DNA of 64,000 nucleotides from Mycolicibacterium sp. TY81 (GCF_018326285.1 NZ_AP023362.1:62001-126000), one strand, 5' to 3'; positions 1 to 12,616 are shown, counted from the stretch's first letter. Notes: a model not told the origin generated them from the letters alone. Numbers and translations are program-made.

Positions 1-1164
1 CAACTCGAGGTCGGCGGCGGTGAATTCGCCTGGCTCCGGCACGATTCCGCCGAGGTTCTTGTTCACCATCGACAGCGAGCGCTGTGCCAGGTTGCCCAGT
101 TCGTTGGCCAGGTCGGCGTTGATGCGGCCGATGATGGCTTCCTCGCTGTAGCTGCCGTCCTGGCCGAAGGACACCTCGCGCAGGAAGAAGTAGCGCACCT
201 GGTCCAGGCCGAAGGCGTCGATCAGCGCGATGGGATCCACCACGTTGCCCACCGACTTGCTCATCTTCTCGCCCTTGACATTGATGAAGCCGTGCGCGAA
301 AACCCGCTCCGGAAGGGCGATTCCAGCCGACATCAGGAACGCCGGCCAGTAGACGCTGTGGAACCGGATGATGTCCTTGCCGATCATGTGCAGATTCGCC
401 GGCCAGTACTTGCCGAAGTCCTCGGCGGCGGTGTCCGGAAAGCCCACGCCCGTAAGGTAATTCGTCAACGCGTCGACCCACACGTACATGACGTGCTCGG
501 GGTGGTCGGGTACCGGGACGCCCCAGTCGAACGTGGTGCGCGAGATCGAGAGGTCCTTGAGCCCGCCCGAGACGAAGCTGACGATCTCGTTGCGCCGCAC
601 ATCGGGTCCGATGAATTCGGGATGCGCTTCGTAGTGCGCCAGCAGCCGGTCGGTGTAGGCCGACAGCTTGAAGAAGTAGGTCTGCTCCTCGGTCCACGTG
701 ACGGGCGTGCCGGTCTCGATGGCGAACCGGCTGCCGTCGCGCACCTCGGTCTCGTCCTCGGCGAAGAAGCGCTCGTCGCGGATCGAGTACCAGCCGGCGT
801 ACGTGCCGAGGTAGATGTCCCCGGCCTCGTTCATCCGGCGCCAGATTTCCTTGGACGCCTCGTAGTGGTCGGCGTCGGACGTCCGGATGAACCGGTCGAA
901 GGAGATGTTGAGCTTCTCCTGCAGCGCCTGGAACACGTCGGAGTTGCGCGTGGCCAGCTCCGCGGCGGTGATGCCTTCGGCCGCCGCGGCCTCGGCCATC
1001 TTCTGGCCGTGCACGTCGGTACCGGTCAGGTAGCGGACGTCGAAGCCGTCGAGCCGCTTGAACCGGGCGATCGCGTCGGTGGCGATGTACTCGTACGCGT
1101 GCCCGATGTGCGGTGCGCCGTTCGGGTACGCGATGGCGGTGGTGATGTAGAAAGGCTCACTCAT
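1..1164 (-). CDS. metG: Methionyl-tRNA synthetase, 3' end cut by window edge
   Basis: Class I aminoacyl-tRNA synthetase that charges tRNA-Met with methionine in the cytosol. The minus-strand product begins [16 protein letters not shown] and runs into [14 protein letters not shown]. This contains the HIGH signature of the Rossmann catalytic fold, followed by a LTGTDVHG stretch typical of MetRS. 388 codons are visible of the roughly 515 expected, so the C-terminal anticodon-binding part, including the KMSKS loop region, lies at or beyond the left edge. The ATG at 1164 is only 25 bp from the divergent tatD start. In M. tuberculosis metS also sits next to tatD and rpfB, which supports orthology. 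Confidence 0.95.
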   Translation of the reverse strand, partial: MSEPFYITTAIAYPNGAPHIGHAYEYIATDAIARFKRLDGFDVRYLTGTDVHGQKMAEAAAAEGITAAELATRNSDVFQALQEKLNISFDRFIRTSDADHYEASKEIWRRMNEAGDIYLGTYAGWYSIRDERFFAEDETEVRDGSRFAIETGTPVTWTEEQTYFFKLSAYTDRLLAHYEAHPEFIGPDVRRNEIVSFVSGGLKDLSISRTTFDWGVPVPDHPEHVMYVWVDALTNYLTGVGFPDTAAEDFGKYWPANLHMIGKDIIRFHSVYWPAFLMSAGIALPERVFAHGFINVKGEKMSKSVGNVVDPIALIDAFGLDQVRYFFLREVSFGQDGSYSEEAIIGRINADLANELGNLAQRSLSMVNKNLGGIVPEPGEFTAADLEL

Positions 1165-1189
1165 TTGGGTCTCACTTTAGGGTGTCGCT

Positions 1190-4196
<3,007 letters not shown>

Positions 4197-4263
4197 GCCT
4201 GTCGCACTGGGTTTCTCGGCACTTGGTGCCCGAGGCCCTCGTGTCGGGCGTTACTGTCGTGGC

Positions 4264-5232
4264 GTGTCTGCGTCGGATGGAAACACTGCTTCTGAGTGGG
4301 TGCCCACTGGCTCGGTGACCGTCCGTGTGCCGGGCAAGGTCAACCTCTACCTCGGCGTCGGTGACTGCCGCGATGACGGCTATCACGAGCTGACGACGGT
4401 CTTCCACGCCGTCTCCCTGTTCGACGAGGTGACGGTCCGCAACGCCGATCTGCTGTCGGTGGAGATGCTGGGCGACGGCGCCGAAGGACTGCCGACCGAT
4501 CACCGTAATCTCGCCTGGCGGGCCGCCGAACTGATGGCCGAGCACGTCGGCCGCGCGCCCGACGTCGCCATCTCGATCGACAAGTCCATTCCGGTGGCCG
4601 GCGGTATGGCCGGTGGCAGTGCCGATGCGGCGGCCGTTCTGGTTGCGATCAACAATCTGTGGGAGCTGGGCGTCCCGCGCCGGGACCTGCATGCGCTGGC
4701 CGCCCGCCTGGGCAGCGACGTGCCGTTCGCGCTGCACGGCGGCACCGCGCTCGGTACCGGCCGCGGAGAGCAGTTGGCGACCGTGCTGGCGCGCAACACC
4801 TTCCATTGGGTGCTGGCCTTCGCCGAGGGCGGGTTGTCCACGCCGAAGGTTTTTGCCGAGCTGGACAACCTGCGGGCAGACGGGCGCAAGGGCGGCCCGC
4901 CGGCGCTGGACGATCCCGAGCCGTTGCTGACCGCGCTGGCATCCGGGGATCCCCGAGAACTCGCACCGCTGCTGGGCAACGACCTGCAGGCCGCGGCGGT
5001 CAGTCTGGACACCGGCCTGCGGCGCACACTGCGAGCCGGTGTCGAAGCCGGGGCGCTGGCGGGCATCGTGTCCGGTTCCGGACCGACGTGCGCATTCCTG
5101 TGCGCCTCCGCCGACGACGCGGTCGAGGTCGGTACCCAGCTTTCCGGCGCCGGGGTGTGCCGGACGGTACGTGTGGCCAGCGGCCCGGTGCACGGCGCCA
5201 GGGTGGTGCCGGCGCCCAGCAAGCAGGGCTGA
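4264..5232 (+). CDS. ispE: 4-diphosphocytidyl-2-C-methyl-D-erythritol kinase
   Basis: GHMP kinase of the MEP isoprenoid pathway; it phosphorylates CDP-methylerythritol. Signatures are [15 protein letters not shown] at the N-terminus, the glycine-rich ATP loop [17 protein letters not shown] near the middle, and [12 protein letters not shown] near the C-terminus. GTG at 4264 ([11 protein letters not shown]) gives 322 residues. GTG at 4300 gives [10 protein letters not shown], which matches the start I recall for M. tuberculosis, and 310 residues; neither has a strong ribosome-binding site. It follows rsmA in the conserved operon. Confidence 0.94.
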   Translation: MSASDGNTASEWVPTGSVTVRVPGKVNLYLGVGDCRDDGYHELTTVFHAVSLFDEVTVRNADLLSVEMLGDGAEGLPTDHRNLAWRAAELMAEHVGRAPDVAISIDKSIPVAGGMAGGSADAAAVLVAINNLWELGVPRRDLHALAARLGSDVPFALHGGTALGTGRGEQLATVLARNTFHWVLAFAEGGLSTPKVFAELDNLRADGRKGGPPALDDPEPLLTALASGDPRELAPLLGNDLQAAAVSLDTGLRRTLRAGVEAGALAGIVSGSGPTCAFLCASADDAVEVGTQLSGAGVCRTVRVASGPVHGARVVPAPSKQG

Positions 5233-5268
5233 TCCGGGTGTGACCCAGCACTCAATTCGGCCAACAGT

Positions 5269-5297
5269 TTGTTAGCTACTTAAGAGTCTCTTAAGAT
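5269..5297 (+). promoter_or_regulatory. Promoter with 17-bp palindromic operator
   Basis: TTGTTA (5269-5274) and TAAGAT (5292-5297) are separated by exactly 17 nt, a good SigA-type arrangement. The perfect palindrome CTTAAGAGTCTCTTAAG (5279-5295) fills the spacer and overlaps the -10 box, as expected for a repressor operator. The predicted transcription start falls at about 5303, where an ATG lies. Promoter activity is inferred. Confidence 0.5.
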
Positions 5298-5302
5298 GAT
5301 CG

Positions 5303-5518
5303 ATGGTGTATGCCAGCGGCCAGGCGTGGAACGCAATGGTTTCTCTCACCGGCGGTGTCGGTGAGCGGATGCGCAGCGCCGGAGTCATGGCAGTGCAGCC
5401 ATCGATTCGAGATATAACCGCGGCCGAATTGTGCGTGCGCGCCTCTACATGTGCGCCTGGCACCGGACGGACTATGGAACGACGGGCAGTGGCGCCTGAC
5501 CTCAGGAGGTTGTCGTGA
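5303..5518 (+). CDS. Possible leaderless 71-aa ORF coupled to pks16-like gene
   Basis: Open frame [18 protein letters not shown] to a TGA that overlaps the GTG start of the next gene in the sequence GTGA. Its ATG lies about 6 nt downstream of a convincing -10 box, so the mRNA could start at the ATG and be leaderless. I see no domain or membrane segment, and codon use is only moderately GC3-rich. M. tuberculosis has a small hypothetical gene (Rv1012) in the same position, but I cannot confirm homology. The ORF may instead be just the leader of the next gene. Confidence 0.4.
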   Translation: MVYASGQAWNAMVSLTGGVGERMRSAGVMAVQPSIRDITAAELCVRASTCAPGTGRTMERRAVAPDLRRLS

Positions 5519-7152
5519 GCCGATTTACCGACAAGATGTACTACAACGCTCGTACATCGCAGCGGGGCATGGTCACCGGTGAGCCGCACGAGCCAGTGCG
5601 CCACACCTGGGGTGAGGTCCACGAGCGGGCGCGCCGCGTCGCCGGCGGCTTGGCGGCCGCGGGCATCGGCCCCGGCGACAAGATCGGTGTGCTGGCCGGT
5701 TTCCCGGTCGAGATCGCCCCGACCGTGCAGGGCATCTGGATGCGCGGCGGCAGCCTCACCATGCTGCACCAGCCGACGCCCCGTACCGACCTGGCCGTCT
5801 GGGCCGAAGACACCATGAACGTCATCGGCATGATCGAGGCCAAGGCCGTCGTCGTCTCCGAGCCGTTCCTGGTCGCCATCCCCGTGCTGGAGGAGAAGGG
5901 CCTGCAGGTCCTCAAGGTCGGCGACCTGCTCGCCGCCGAGCCCATCGACCCCGTCGAGACCGGCGAGGACGACCTCGCGTTGATGCAGCTGACCTCGGGT
6001 TCGACCGGATCGCCCAAGGCCGTGCAGATCACGCACCGCAACATCTACTCCAACGCCGAGGCCATGTTCATCGGCGCCGAGTACGACGTCGACAAGGACG
6101 TCATGGTCAGTTGGTTGCCGTGCTTCCACGACATGGGCATGGTCGGCTTCCTCACCATCCCGATGTACTTCGGCGCCGAGCTGGTCAAGGTCACGCCGAT
6201 GGACTTCCTGCGCGACACCCTGCTGTGGGCCAAGCTCATCGACAAGTACAAGGGCACCATGACGGCGGCCCCGAACTTCGCCTACGCGCTGTTCGCCAAG
6301 CGGCTGCGCCGCCAGGCCAAGCCGGGCGAATACGACCTCTCCACCCTGCGGTTCGCGCTGTCCGGCGCCGAGCCCGTCGACCCCGCGGACGTCGAAGACC
6401 TGATCGACGCCGGTAAGCCGTTCGGGCTGAAGGCCTCGGCCATCCTGCCCGCCTACGGTATGGCCGAGACCTGCCTTGCCGTGTCGTTCTCGCCGTGCAA
6501 CGCCGGCCTGGTCGTCGACGAGGTCGACGCCGATCTGTTGGCCGCGCTGCGGCGTGCCGTGCCCGCCTCGAAGGGCAACACGCGTCGCCTGGCCTCGCTG
6601 GGCCCGCTGCTGCGCGACCTCGAGGCCCGCGTCGTCGACGAGGACGGCAACGTCCTGCCCGAGCGCGGTGTCGGCGTCATCCAGCTGCGCGGCGAATCGG
6701 TGACCCCCGGCTACATCACCATGGCCGGCTTCCTGCCGACGCAGGACGAGAACGGTTGGTACGACACCGGTGACCTCGGGTACATCACCGAGGAGCAGAA
6801 CGTCGTGGTGTGTGGCCGCGTGAAGGACGTCATCATCATGGCGGGCCGCAATATCTACCCGACCGACATCGAGCGGGCCGCGGGCCGTGTCGAGGGCGTG
6901 CGCCCGGGCTGCGCCGTGGCGGTGCGCCTCGACGCCGGTCATTCGCGCGAGACGTTCGCTGTCGCAGTCGAATCCAACGCCTGGCAGGACCCGGTGGAAG
7001 TGCGCCGGATCGAGCACCAGGTGGCGCACGAGGTCGTGACCGAGGTCGACGTGCGGCCGCGCAACGTCGTCGTGCTGGGCCCCGGCACCATCCCCAAGAC
7101 CCCGTCCGGCAAGCTCCGTCGCGCCAACTCGGTGGAACTCGTCACCGGCTAG
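5515..7152 (+). CDS. pks16: Pks16-like acyl-CoA/acyl-AMP synthetase
   Basis: 545-residue adenylate-forming enzyme that activates a carboxylic acid, probably a fatty acid, through an acyl-AMP. The P-loop-like [16 protein letters not shown] motif is near residue 165. [15 protein letters not shown] and the hinge region [16 protein letters not shown] follow, then the catalytic lysine context [11 protein letters not shown] near the C-terminus. There are no polyketide synthase modules despite the historical pks16 name. The N-terminus [15 protein letters not shown] closely resembles my memory of Rv1013. A strong AGGAGG lies 5 nt before the GTG start. The natural acyl substrate is unknown. Confidence 0.88.
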   Translation: MSRFTDKMYYNARTSQRGMVTGEPHEPVRHTWGEVHERARRVAGGLAAAGIGPGDKIGVLAGFPVEIAPTVQGIWMRGGSLTMLHQPTPRTDLAVWAEDTMNVIGMIEAKAVVVSEPFLVAIPVLEEKGLQVLKVGDLLAAEPIDPVETGEDDLALMQLTSGSTGSPKAVQITHRNIYSNAEAMFIGAEYDVDKDVMVSWLPCFHDMGMVGFLTIPMYFGAELVKVTPMDFLRDTLLWAKLIDKYKGTMTAAPNFAYALFAKRLRRQAKPGEYDLSTLRFALSGAEPVDPADVEDLIDAGKPFGLKASAILPAYGMAETCLAVSFSPCNAGLVVDEVDADLLAALRRAVPASKGNTRRLASLGPLLRDLEARVVDEDGNVLPERGVGVIQLRGESVTPGYITMAGFLPTQDENGWYDTGDLGYITEEQNVVVCGRVKDVIIMAGRNIYPTDIERAAGRVEGVRPGCAVAVRLDAGHSRETFAVAVESNAWQDPVEVRRIEHQVAHEVVTEVDVRPRNVVVLGPGTIPKTPSGKLRRANSVELVTG

Positions 7153-7172
7153 GTTCGAGAAGACGTGAAAGC

Positions 7173-7203
7173 CCCCTGATTTCCTTGGAAGTCAGGGGTT
7201 TTT
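7173..7203 (+). terminator. Rho-independent terminator after pks16-like gene
   Basis: CCCCTGA (7173-7179) pairs with TCAGGGG (7192-7198). An inner TTCC/GGAA can extend the stem after one mismatch. A run of five T (7199-7203) follows, 20 nt after the upstream stop codon. Confidence 0.75.
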
Positions 7204-7299
7204 ACGTTTTTCGCGCGGGCGGCATCGCTCGCTTCGCTGAGCGAAAGCTGTGAACCCCGGGTAATCTCGCCAATTACGGACGAGAGGACCGGCGGATTC

Positions 7300-7722
7300 A
7301 TGAGGCGTGTGGTGGCTGCCCTGGCGGCGGTGCTCGGCGTGAGCGCCATCGCCGCGGTGCCCGCGTGCGCCGACGGTTCGGCGGGCGTGATCGGTAAGCC
7401 GAACAACATTGCCGCCGCGGTCGGTTCCGGCGTTCGCGGCGGCACCGTCGTCGGCTTCACCGCGACCGGGCCTGACGTCCACGCGGCCTCTGTGGCGGTG
7501 ATTGCGGCCTGTAACCGGGCCGGCGCCGACCAGTGCACCAGCGATGAGGTCACCAACGACCGGTTGTGCATCGTCAACGTGCATGCCCCTGCGAGCGGTG
7601 TCGTGTCCGGCGGCGCGGGGTCGACGATCGATGACGCCCGCCGCGACGCTTTCAACCGGGCGGAGGCCAACAACACTCCTCTTGCTGCGGACTCACCCAC
7701 GCTGGCCTCGTCGTGCCCGTGA
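7300..7722 (+). CDS. Secreted DUF4189-like protein
   Basis: 140-residue exported protein. MRRVVAALAAVLGVSAIAAV forms a Sec signal peptide with a likely cleavage near ACA-DG. The mature part has four widely spaced Cys (AACNRAG, DQCTSD, RLCIV and the terminal SSCP), suggesting disulfides. Its stretch GAGSTIDDARRDAFNRAEA resembles the repeated A-x-x-D-A motif of DUF4189 proteins, which are common as small secreted mycobacterial proteins of unknown function. An AGAGGACC sequence precedes the ATG at a suitable distance. Function unknown. Confidence 0.7.
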   Translation: MRRVVAALAAVLGVSAIAAVPACADGSAGVIGKPNNIAAAVGSGVRGGTVVGFTATGPDVHAASVAVIAACNRAGADQCTSDEVTNDRLCIVNVHAPASGVVSGGAGSTIDDARRDAFNRAEANNTPLAADSPTLASSCP

Positions 7723-7858
7723 ACTGAGGCACGCGCGCAGCGGTCGTCACGAATTCCGTTGCCTGGGAAAGTTCCTCGGCCATCCGGTGACCTTGCTCAC
7801 CGTCAATTCTCAGACCGCCAGGTCACCGCATTTCGGCTGCTCGCAGACATGTGAGTTT

Positions 7859-7945
7859 GCCATGAGTTCATGGCACGGTCACATGGCTGAAACATATAGT
7901 CGAACTAACATGCGGGGACAGAAGGCAGGCTGAGGGACAGAAGGC
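7859..7945 (+). promoter_or_regulatory. Palindrome, -10 box and tandem 12-mers before small secreted gene
   Basis: The 247-nt gap 7723-7969 holds three elements. GCCATGAGTTCATGGC (7859-7874) has two perfect 7-bp arms. TATAGT (7895-7900) is a plausible -10 box. GGGACAGAAGGC occurs twice, at 7915-7926 and 7934-7945. The palindrome covers the expected -35 position, so a regulator could compete with RNA polymerase. The repeats lie in the presumed 5' UTR. Confidence 0.35.
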
Positions 7946-7969
7946 CTTCCCCGGAAATGAGAAGGTGAC

Positions 7970-8233
7970 ATGACTCATCAAGGCAAGCGCACGATGGCAG
8001 CTCTGCTGGTGGGCCTGGCCTCGGTCAGCGGCATCATGGCGCCCGTCGCAGGTGCCCGCCCGACCTGTCAGGACTCCGGCAGCACGTCGACATGCGAGAC
8101 GAACGGCAGCGTGGCGATCAAGGCGACCCCGGGCATCCGTACCCAGGACACCACCCAGAGCTCGCGCGTGGGCGCGCAGGGCCGCCGTAACTGCTACACC
8201 GATGCCGTTGACCGGCAACACATCTGCGGATAA
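7970..8233 (+). CDS. Small secreted Cys-containing protein
   Basis: 87-residue exported protein of unknown function. MTHQGKRTMAALLVGLASVS followed by PVAGA gives a short signal peptide. The mature peptide PTCQDSGSTSTCETNGS has two Cys close together and two more at the C-terminus (RNCYTDAVDRQHICG), so two disulfides are likely. The start is supported by GAGAAGG 7 nt upstream. Short secreted proteins with this layout occur in many mycobacteria, but I recognise no characterised relative. Confidence 0.65.
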   Translation: MTHQGKRTMAALLVGLASVSGIMAPVAGARPTCQDSGSTSTCETNGSVAIKATPGIRTQDTTQSSRVGAQGRRNCYTDAVDRQHICG

Positions 8234-8250
8234 TCTTCCTGCGAGAATCG

Positions 8251-8288
8251 CGAAAGCCCCCAAATTCGGTGGAATTTGGGGGCTTTCG
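8251..8288. terminator. Bidirectional terminator between convergent genes
   Basis: A perfect 17-bp stem (8251-8267 with 8272-8288) has a GGTG loop. The GAAAGCCCCC core gives a GC-rich stem flanked by A/T-rich pairs. It lies between the ends of the small secreted gene and the convergent pth gene, so it can serve both strands. Confidence 0.8.
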
Positions 8289-8308
8289 TGGTTTCACGCC
8301 GCGGACGG

Positions 8309-8884
8309 CTACCAGGCGTGGACGGTGTTCTGTGCCGCCTCGACGCCGTGCTGCAGCAGCAATTCCGTTGCGTCGGCGGCTTGTTCGAGGATGGTGCCCA
8401 ACTCGGGCCGTTCCCTCGAATTGAAGTTCTCCAGCACGAACGCGGCCGGGTCCTGCCGTCCCGGCGGGCGGCCGACGCCGATGCGGACCCGCTGAAAGTC
8501 CTTGGTGCCCAAGGCGGAAGCGATCGAGCGCAGGCCGTTGTGGCCGCCCTCGCCGCCGCCGAACTTGAGCCGGATACGGCCGAAGTCGATGTCCAGCTCG
8601 TCGTGGAGCACCACGACGTCAGCCGGTGCGACCGAATAGAACTTCGCCAAAGGCCCCACGTGCCTACCGGATTCGTTCATGTAGGTGCGCGGCTTGGCGA
8701 GCACCACGGACCGGCCTCCCAGCCGGCCCGTGGTGACCTCAGCTCCGGATTTCTTGTGCACCTTGAATCCTGAGCCGATGCGCTCGGCCAGGATGTCGGC
8801 AACCAGAAATCCAACGTTGTGCCGCGTTGTTTCGTAGCGCGGCCCAGGATTGCCCAGGCCGACCACCAGCAGTGGCTCGGCCAA
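8309..8884 (-). CDS. pth: Peptidyl-tRNA hydrolase
   Basis: Cleaves peptidyl-tRNAs released from stalled ribosomes so the tRNA can be reused. The 191-residue product shows [20 protein letters not shown] with the catalytic His in TRHNVGF. It also has the conserved Asn in YMNESG and HDELDIDFG with the catalytic Asp. [13 protein letters not shown] completes the substrate groove. Length matches the family. It follows rplY by 6 nt on the same strand, the arrangement also found in M. tuberculosis. Confidence 0.96.
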   Translation of the reverse strand: MAEPLLVVGLGNPGPRYETTRHNVGFLVADILAERIGSGFKVHKKSGAEVTTGRLGGRSVVLAKPRTYMNESGRHVGPLAKFYSVAPADVVVLHDELDIDFGRIRLKFGGGEGGHNGLRSIASALGTKDFQRVRIGVGRPPGRQDPAAFVLENFNSRERPELGTILEQAADATELLLQHGVEAAQNTVHAW

Positions 8885-8890
8885 AGCGGA

Positions 8891-9559
8891 CTACTCCGAC
8901 TCGGCAGCGGCCTCTTCGGCCGCCTCGCCCTCGGCTGCGGCCTCTTCGCCCGAAGCGGCCTCTTCCTCGCCGGCGCCCTCGGCGTCCAGGTCCTCAGCGG
9001 TCGGCGCGGTGACGACGTTGACGACCAGCGTCTCGGCGTCGGTCACCAGGGTGACGCCCTTGGGCAGCTCGACCTGGCCGGCCAGGATCTGGGTGCCGGC
9101 CTCGACGCCCTCGACCGAAACGGTCAGCGACTCGGGGATCGACAGCGCCTCGGCCTCGATCTGGATGGTGTTGGCGTCCTGGGTGACCAGGGTGCCGGGG
9201 GCGGCGTCGCCCTCGACGAGGACGTTCACATCGACGGTGACCTTCTCGCCACGCTTCACGACGATCAGGTCGGCGTGCTCGATGTTGCGCTTGATCGGGT
9301 GGACGACGACCTGCTTGGTCAGCGCGAGCTGCTCCTTGCCGGCGATGTCCAGGGTGAGCACCGCGTTGGTGCCCGAGTTACGCAGGACGGCGGCGAACTC
9401 GCGGGCGTTGATCTCGAGGTGCTGGGGGTCGGTGCCGTGGCCGTACAGTACGACGGGCACGCGGCCTTCGCGACGGGCCAGACGCGAGGCGCCCTTGCCG
9501 GTCCGGGTGCGGACCGCAGCGGTCAGATTGTTCGAGGTGGGGGCCGCGTTCTTGGCCAT
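8891..9559 (-). CDS. rplY: 50S ribosomal protein L25/CTC
   Basis: 5S rRNA-binding protein of the long L25 (CTC) type, 222 residues. It starts [21 protein letters not shown], followed by [20 protein letters not shown]. The C-terminal beta domain and a low-complexity acidic Ala/Glu tail are typical of actinobacterial L25. The ATG at 9559 is chosen because AGGAG lies 8 nt upstream. An in-frame start 18 codons earlier would add residues unlike the family. Confidence 0.94.
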   Translation of the reverse strand: MAKNAAPTSNNLTAAVRTRTGKGASRLARREGRVPVVLYGHGTDPQHLEINAREFAAVLRNSGTNAVLTLDIAGKEQLALTKQVVVHPIKRNIEHADLIVVKRGEKVTVDVNVLVEGDAAPGTLVTQDANTIQIEAEALSIPESLTVSVEGVEAGTQILAGQVELPKGVTLVTDAETLVVNVVTAPTAEDLDAEGAGEEEAASGEEAAAEGEAAEEAAAESE

Positions 9560-9701
9560 GTGAATTGCTCCTGATGCCGTATCTACTGGGTGGCACGGCC
9601 AGGGCTGAAGCACGTCAGTGCTGTAGTTCCCGTCGATAACGGTGGCCTGAAAACAGACCGACCCTCGCCGTGATCGTCAGCAAGACTAGCGGAAACGCCC
9701 C

Positions 9702-10571
9702 TTACAGCGGAAATTCAGTGGTAGTGAGCTGGGCAGACAGGTCCCACAGTGCGGTCGCGGTGCGCGCCGAGCGGGCTGCCGGCTTGATCAGCTGGGTGGG
9801 GCCGGTCGGCCCGCGGAAGCCGAATTTCGGGCCGACGAACGTGTTGCCCGGCAGGTCCTGCGACGCCGCGAACAGCGTCTGGCGGGCGCCGAAGGCGGCG
9901 GGGGTGGCGATCTTGTTGGCGGCGAGCCAGAACTTGTCGCCGAACTCGTTGCCGGTGTGGCCCTGCAGGTTGGTGGCCGAGTAGCCCGGGTGCGCGGTCA
10001 GCGCCCGCACGGGAGAGCCGGCCACCGACAGCCGGCGCTGCAGGTCCTTGGTGAACAGCAGGTTCGCCAGCTTCGACTGGCCGTACGCCAGCCAGGCCGA
10101 GTACGGCCGCGACTTCCAGTTCAGGTCCTTGAGGCTGATGTAGCCCAGCAGGTGCAGCTCGGACGAGACCGTGACGACGCGGTCGGTGATCTTGGGCAGC
10201 AGCAGATTGGTCAGGGCGAAATGGCCGAGGTGGTTGGTGCCGATCTGGCTCTCGAAACCGTCCTCGGTCACCGCGAAGGGCACCGCCATGATGCCTGCGT
10301 TGTTGATCAGGACGTCGACCTTGTCGACACCGGCGGCGAACTTCCGCACCGAGGCCAGGCTCTGCAGATCCAGGGGCCGAACCTCGACGTCGCCCGTCAT
10401 GCCCGCGGCCGCGGCGTCGCCCTTGGCGGTGTTGCGGCAGGCGAGGATGACCTTGGCGCCCACACGGGCCAGTTCACGGGCGGTGATCTCGCCGAGGCCA
10501 CTGTTGGCGCCGGTGACGATGACGGTGCGGCCGGCGAAGGAAGGAAGGTCGGCGGCGGTCCATTCGCTCAT
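9702..10571 (-). CDS. Short-chain dehydrogenase/reductase
   Basis: 289-residue classical SDR oxidoreductase of the retinol-dehydrogenase/WW-oxidoreductase-like group common in mycobacteria. VIVTGANSGLGEI is the cofactor glycine motif, INNAGIMAVP the NNAG motif and AYGQSKLANLLF contains the catalytic Tyr-x-x-x-Lys. CRNTAKGDAA after strand two has the Arg expected for NADP preference. It lies 24 bp downstream of lpqT on the same strand and may be co-transcribed with it. Substrate unknown. Confidence 0.85.
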   Translation of the reverse strand: MSEWTAADLPSFAGRTVIVTGANSGLGEITARELARVGAKVILACRNTAKGDAAAAGMTGDVEVRPLDLQSLASVRKFAAGVDKVDVLINNAGIMAVPFAVTEDGFESQIGTNHLGHFALTNLLLPKITDRVVTVSSELHLLGYISLKDLNWKSRPYSAWLAYGQSKLANLLFTKDLQRRLSVAGSPVRALTAHPGYSATNLQGHTGNEFGDKFWLAANKIATPAAFGARQTLFAASQDLPGNTFVGPKFGFRGPTGPTQLIKPAARSARTATALWDLSAQLTTTEFPL

Positions 10572-10595
10572 GACGGCGAGCTTAGTGCGGAGCCG

Positions 10596-11255
10596 CTACT
10601 TGGGTCCGACCGAGAAGCCCTTGATGATCGCCTCGATGTCGCCCGCCTGCTCCTTGGCCTGCTCGGCGTACGTCGTGACGGTCAGCTGGATCAGGTAGTG
10701 GATCCCCGGTCGCGGCGGCGACGGCTGCGCGATGACGATGCGGTTGTACGACTGCATCCGGCGGTTGTGCAGGTCGTAGCTGCCCTCGATCATCGCCGAC
10801 GGATAACCCTGGAAGTCCTCGGTCGAGCTGTAGAGCTTCTTGAAGTTCTCGGACAGCAGCGCGTCGGCGTCGGAGTGTTTGAGGGCGTCCTTGACGTCGA
10901 AGTCACCGGACAGCTGGAACACCATCAGCATCGCCAGGGGATAGGTGTCGTTCTTGGCGATCGTCACGGTGCCGGGCGAGTAGTTGAGGTTCTTGTAGCC
11001 CGTCCAGCCCTGCGGCCGTGGCAGTGTCACCTTGAGATCGGTGAGCTGATCGGGGACGACCTGCTTGCTCTGCACGCCGAGCTTGTTCAGGTAATCGGGG
11101 AACGGGATCAGGCTGGCCTTGTCCACCGGCGTCGTGCTGGTGGTCGGCGTCGTCGACCAGATCGACTTGTAGTCAGGCGTTTTCGCGTCGCATGCGGCGA
11201 GGGTCAGGGCGGTCGCAACGGACAGCAACGCACCGACGATCCGCTGCGGGATCAC
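10596..11255 (-). CDS. lpqT: LpqT-like lipoprotein
   Basis: 219-residue lipoprotein with the signal MIPQRIVGALLSVATALTLAAC, in which LAAC is a good lipobox (Cys 22). The mature part has a Thr-rich linker, then a compact domain containing LPRPQGWTGYKNLNYSPG and several alternating hydrophobic strands. I place it in the LpqN/LpqT family of mycobacterial envelope lipoproteins. In M. tuberculosis lpqT also lies between rplY and prs. The start overlaps the arsC stop by 4 nt. Biochemical role unknown. Confidence 0.85.
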   Translation of the reverse strand: MIPQRIVGALLSVATALTLAACDAKTPDYKSIWSTTPTTSTTPVDKASLIPFPDYLNKLGVQSKQVVPDQLTDLKVTLPRPQGWTGYKNLNYSPGTVTIAKNDTYPLAMLMVFQLSGDFDVKDALKHSDADALLSENFKKLYSSTEDFQGYPSAMIEGSYDLHNRRMQSYNRIVIAQPSPPRPGIHYLIQLTVTTYAEQAKEQAGDIEAIIKGFSVGPK

Positions 11256-11590
11256 AGAATCTCGCGGACCGCGTCGATCGGGCGGGCCAGCCGAGTGCCC
11301 TTGTCGGTGACGACGAACGGTCGCTCGATCAGGATCGGGTGTTCGGCCATGGCGTCGAGCAGCTGCTCGTCGGTGGCCTCGGCCAGATTGAGTTCGGTGT
11401 AGAGGGCCTCGCGCTTACGCACCGCGGTCCGGACGTCGATACCCGCAGCCTTGATCATCGCCGCGAGCTCGGCCCGGGTCGGCGGCGTCTTCAGGTACTG
11501 CACGACCTCGGGCTCGATGCCGTTCTCCCGCAACAGATCCAGCGTCTTGCGGGAGGTCGAGCATTTCGGGTTGTGGTAAATCCGCGACAT
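11252..11590 (-). CDS. arsC: ArsC-family arsenate reductase (glutaredoxin type)
   Basis: 112-residue thioredoxin-fold protein beginning MSRIYHNPKCSTSRKTLDLL. The catalytic Cys of NPKCSTSRK and the three downstream Arg-type positions (KREALYTEL, ERPFVV, and RLARP) match the ArsC/YffB family. The family reduces arsenate with glutathione or another thiol; in mycobacteria the thiol donor would probably be mycothiol or mycoredoxin. No other ars gene is nearby, so a different thiol-transfer role is possible. It sits directly behind prs with a 1-nt junction. Confidence 0.85.
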   Translation of the reverse strand: MSRIYHNPKCSTSRKTLDLLRENGIEPEVVQYLKTPPTRAELAAMIKAAGIDVRTAVRKREALYTELNLAEATDEQLLDAMAEHPILIERPFVVTDKGTRLARPIDAVREIL

Positions 11591-12570
11591 TACGCAGAAC
11601 CGTCGAAAAGGCCGGTGACCGAGCCGTTTTCGAACACCGCGCGGATGGTCGCGGCCACCAGCGGCGCGATCGACAGCACGGTCAGTGCCGGGAACTGCTT
11701 GTCCGGCGTGATGGGCAGCGTGTTGGTGACGATGACCTCGCGGGCGCCGCAGTCGGCGAGGCGCTGGGCCGCGGGGTCGGACAGCACGCCGTGGGTGGCG
11801 GCGATGATGACGTCCTTGGCACCGTCTTCGCGTAGCAGTTTGACGGCGCCGGCGATGGTGCCACCGGTGTCGATCATGTCGTCGGTCAGGATGCAGGTCT
11901 TGCCCTTGACCTCACCGACGACGCGGTTGGCCTTGACCTGGTTGGGGACCAGCGGGTCGCGGGTCTTGTGGATGAAGGCCAGCGGCACGCCGCCCAGGGA
12001 GTCGGCCCACTTCTCGGCGACGCGCACGCGACCGGAGTCGGGGGAGACGACGACGAGGTCGGAGTCGCCGTACTTGTCACCGATGTAGCCGCAAAGCAGC
12101 GACTGCCCGCGCATGTGGTCGACCGGACCGTCGAAGAAGCCCTGAATCTGGTCGGTGTGCAGGTCGACCGAGACGATGCGGTCCGCGCCGGCGGTCTTGA
12201 GCAGGTCGGCGACCAGGCGGGCCGAGATGGGCTCGCGGCCGCGGTGCTTCTTGTCCTGGCGCGCGTACGGGTAGAACGGCAGGATCGCGGTGATCCGCTT
12301 GGCCGACCCGCGCTTGAGCGCGTCGATCATGATGAGCTGTTCCATCAACCAGTGGTTCAGCGGCGCGGGGTGGCTCTGCAGCACGAAGGCGTCACTGCCG
12401 CGCACCGACTCGTCGAAACGGACGAAGATCTCGCCGTTCGCGAAGTCCCGGGATGTCTGCGGGGTGACCTCGACGCCGAGCTCTTTGGCCACCTGTTCGG
12501 CCAGTTCGGGGTGCGCGCGCCCCGAGAAGAGCATCAGATTTTTGCGGTTGTCGGTCCAGTCCGTGGCCAC
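11590..12570 (-). CDS. prs: Ribose-phosphate pyrophosphokinase
   Basis: Makes PRPP from ribose-5-phosphate and ATP for purine, pyrimidine, histidine, tryptophan and arabinan precursor synthesis. The 326-residue product shows LFSGRAHPELAEQVAKELG, YARQDKKHRGREPISA, the metal-binding SVDLHTDQIQGFF motif and the PRPP loop LTDDMIDTGGTI. Length is normal. It heads the prs-arsC-lpqT-SDR run; a strong hairpin separates it from glmU. Confidence 0.96.
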   Translation of the reverse strand: MATDWTDNRKNLMLFSGRAHPELAEQVAKELGVEVTPQTSRDFANGEIFVRFDESVRGSDAFVLQSHPAPLNHWLMEQLIMIDALKRGSAKRITAILPFYPYARQDKKHRGREPISARLVADLLKTAGADRIVSVDLHTDQIQGFFDGPVDHMRGQSLLCGYIGDKYGDSDLVVVSPDSGRVRVAEKWADSLGGVPLAFIHKTRDPLVPNQVKANRVVGEVKGKTCILTDDMIDTGGTIAGAVKLLREDGAKDVIIAATHGVLSDPAAQRLADCGAREVIVTNTLPITPDKQFPALTVLSIAPLVAATIRAVFENGSVTGLFDGSA

Positions 12571-12616
12571 TGTGTGCTGCTTTCGCGGTGGGGGCTCGAT
12601 ACGTCGTAATCGTACT

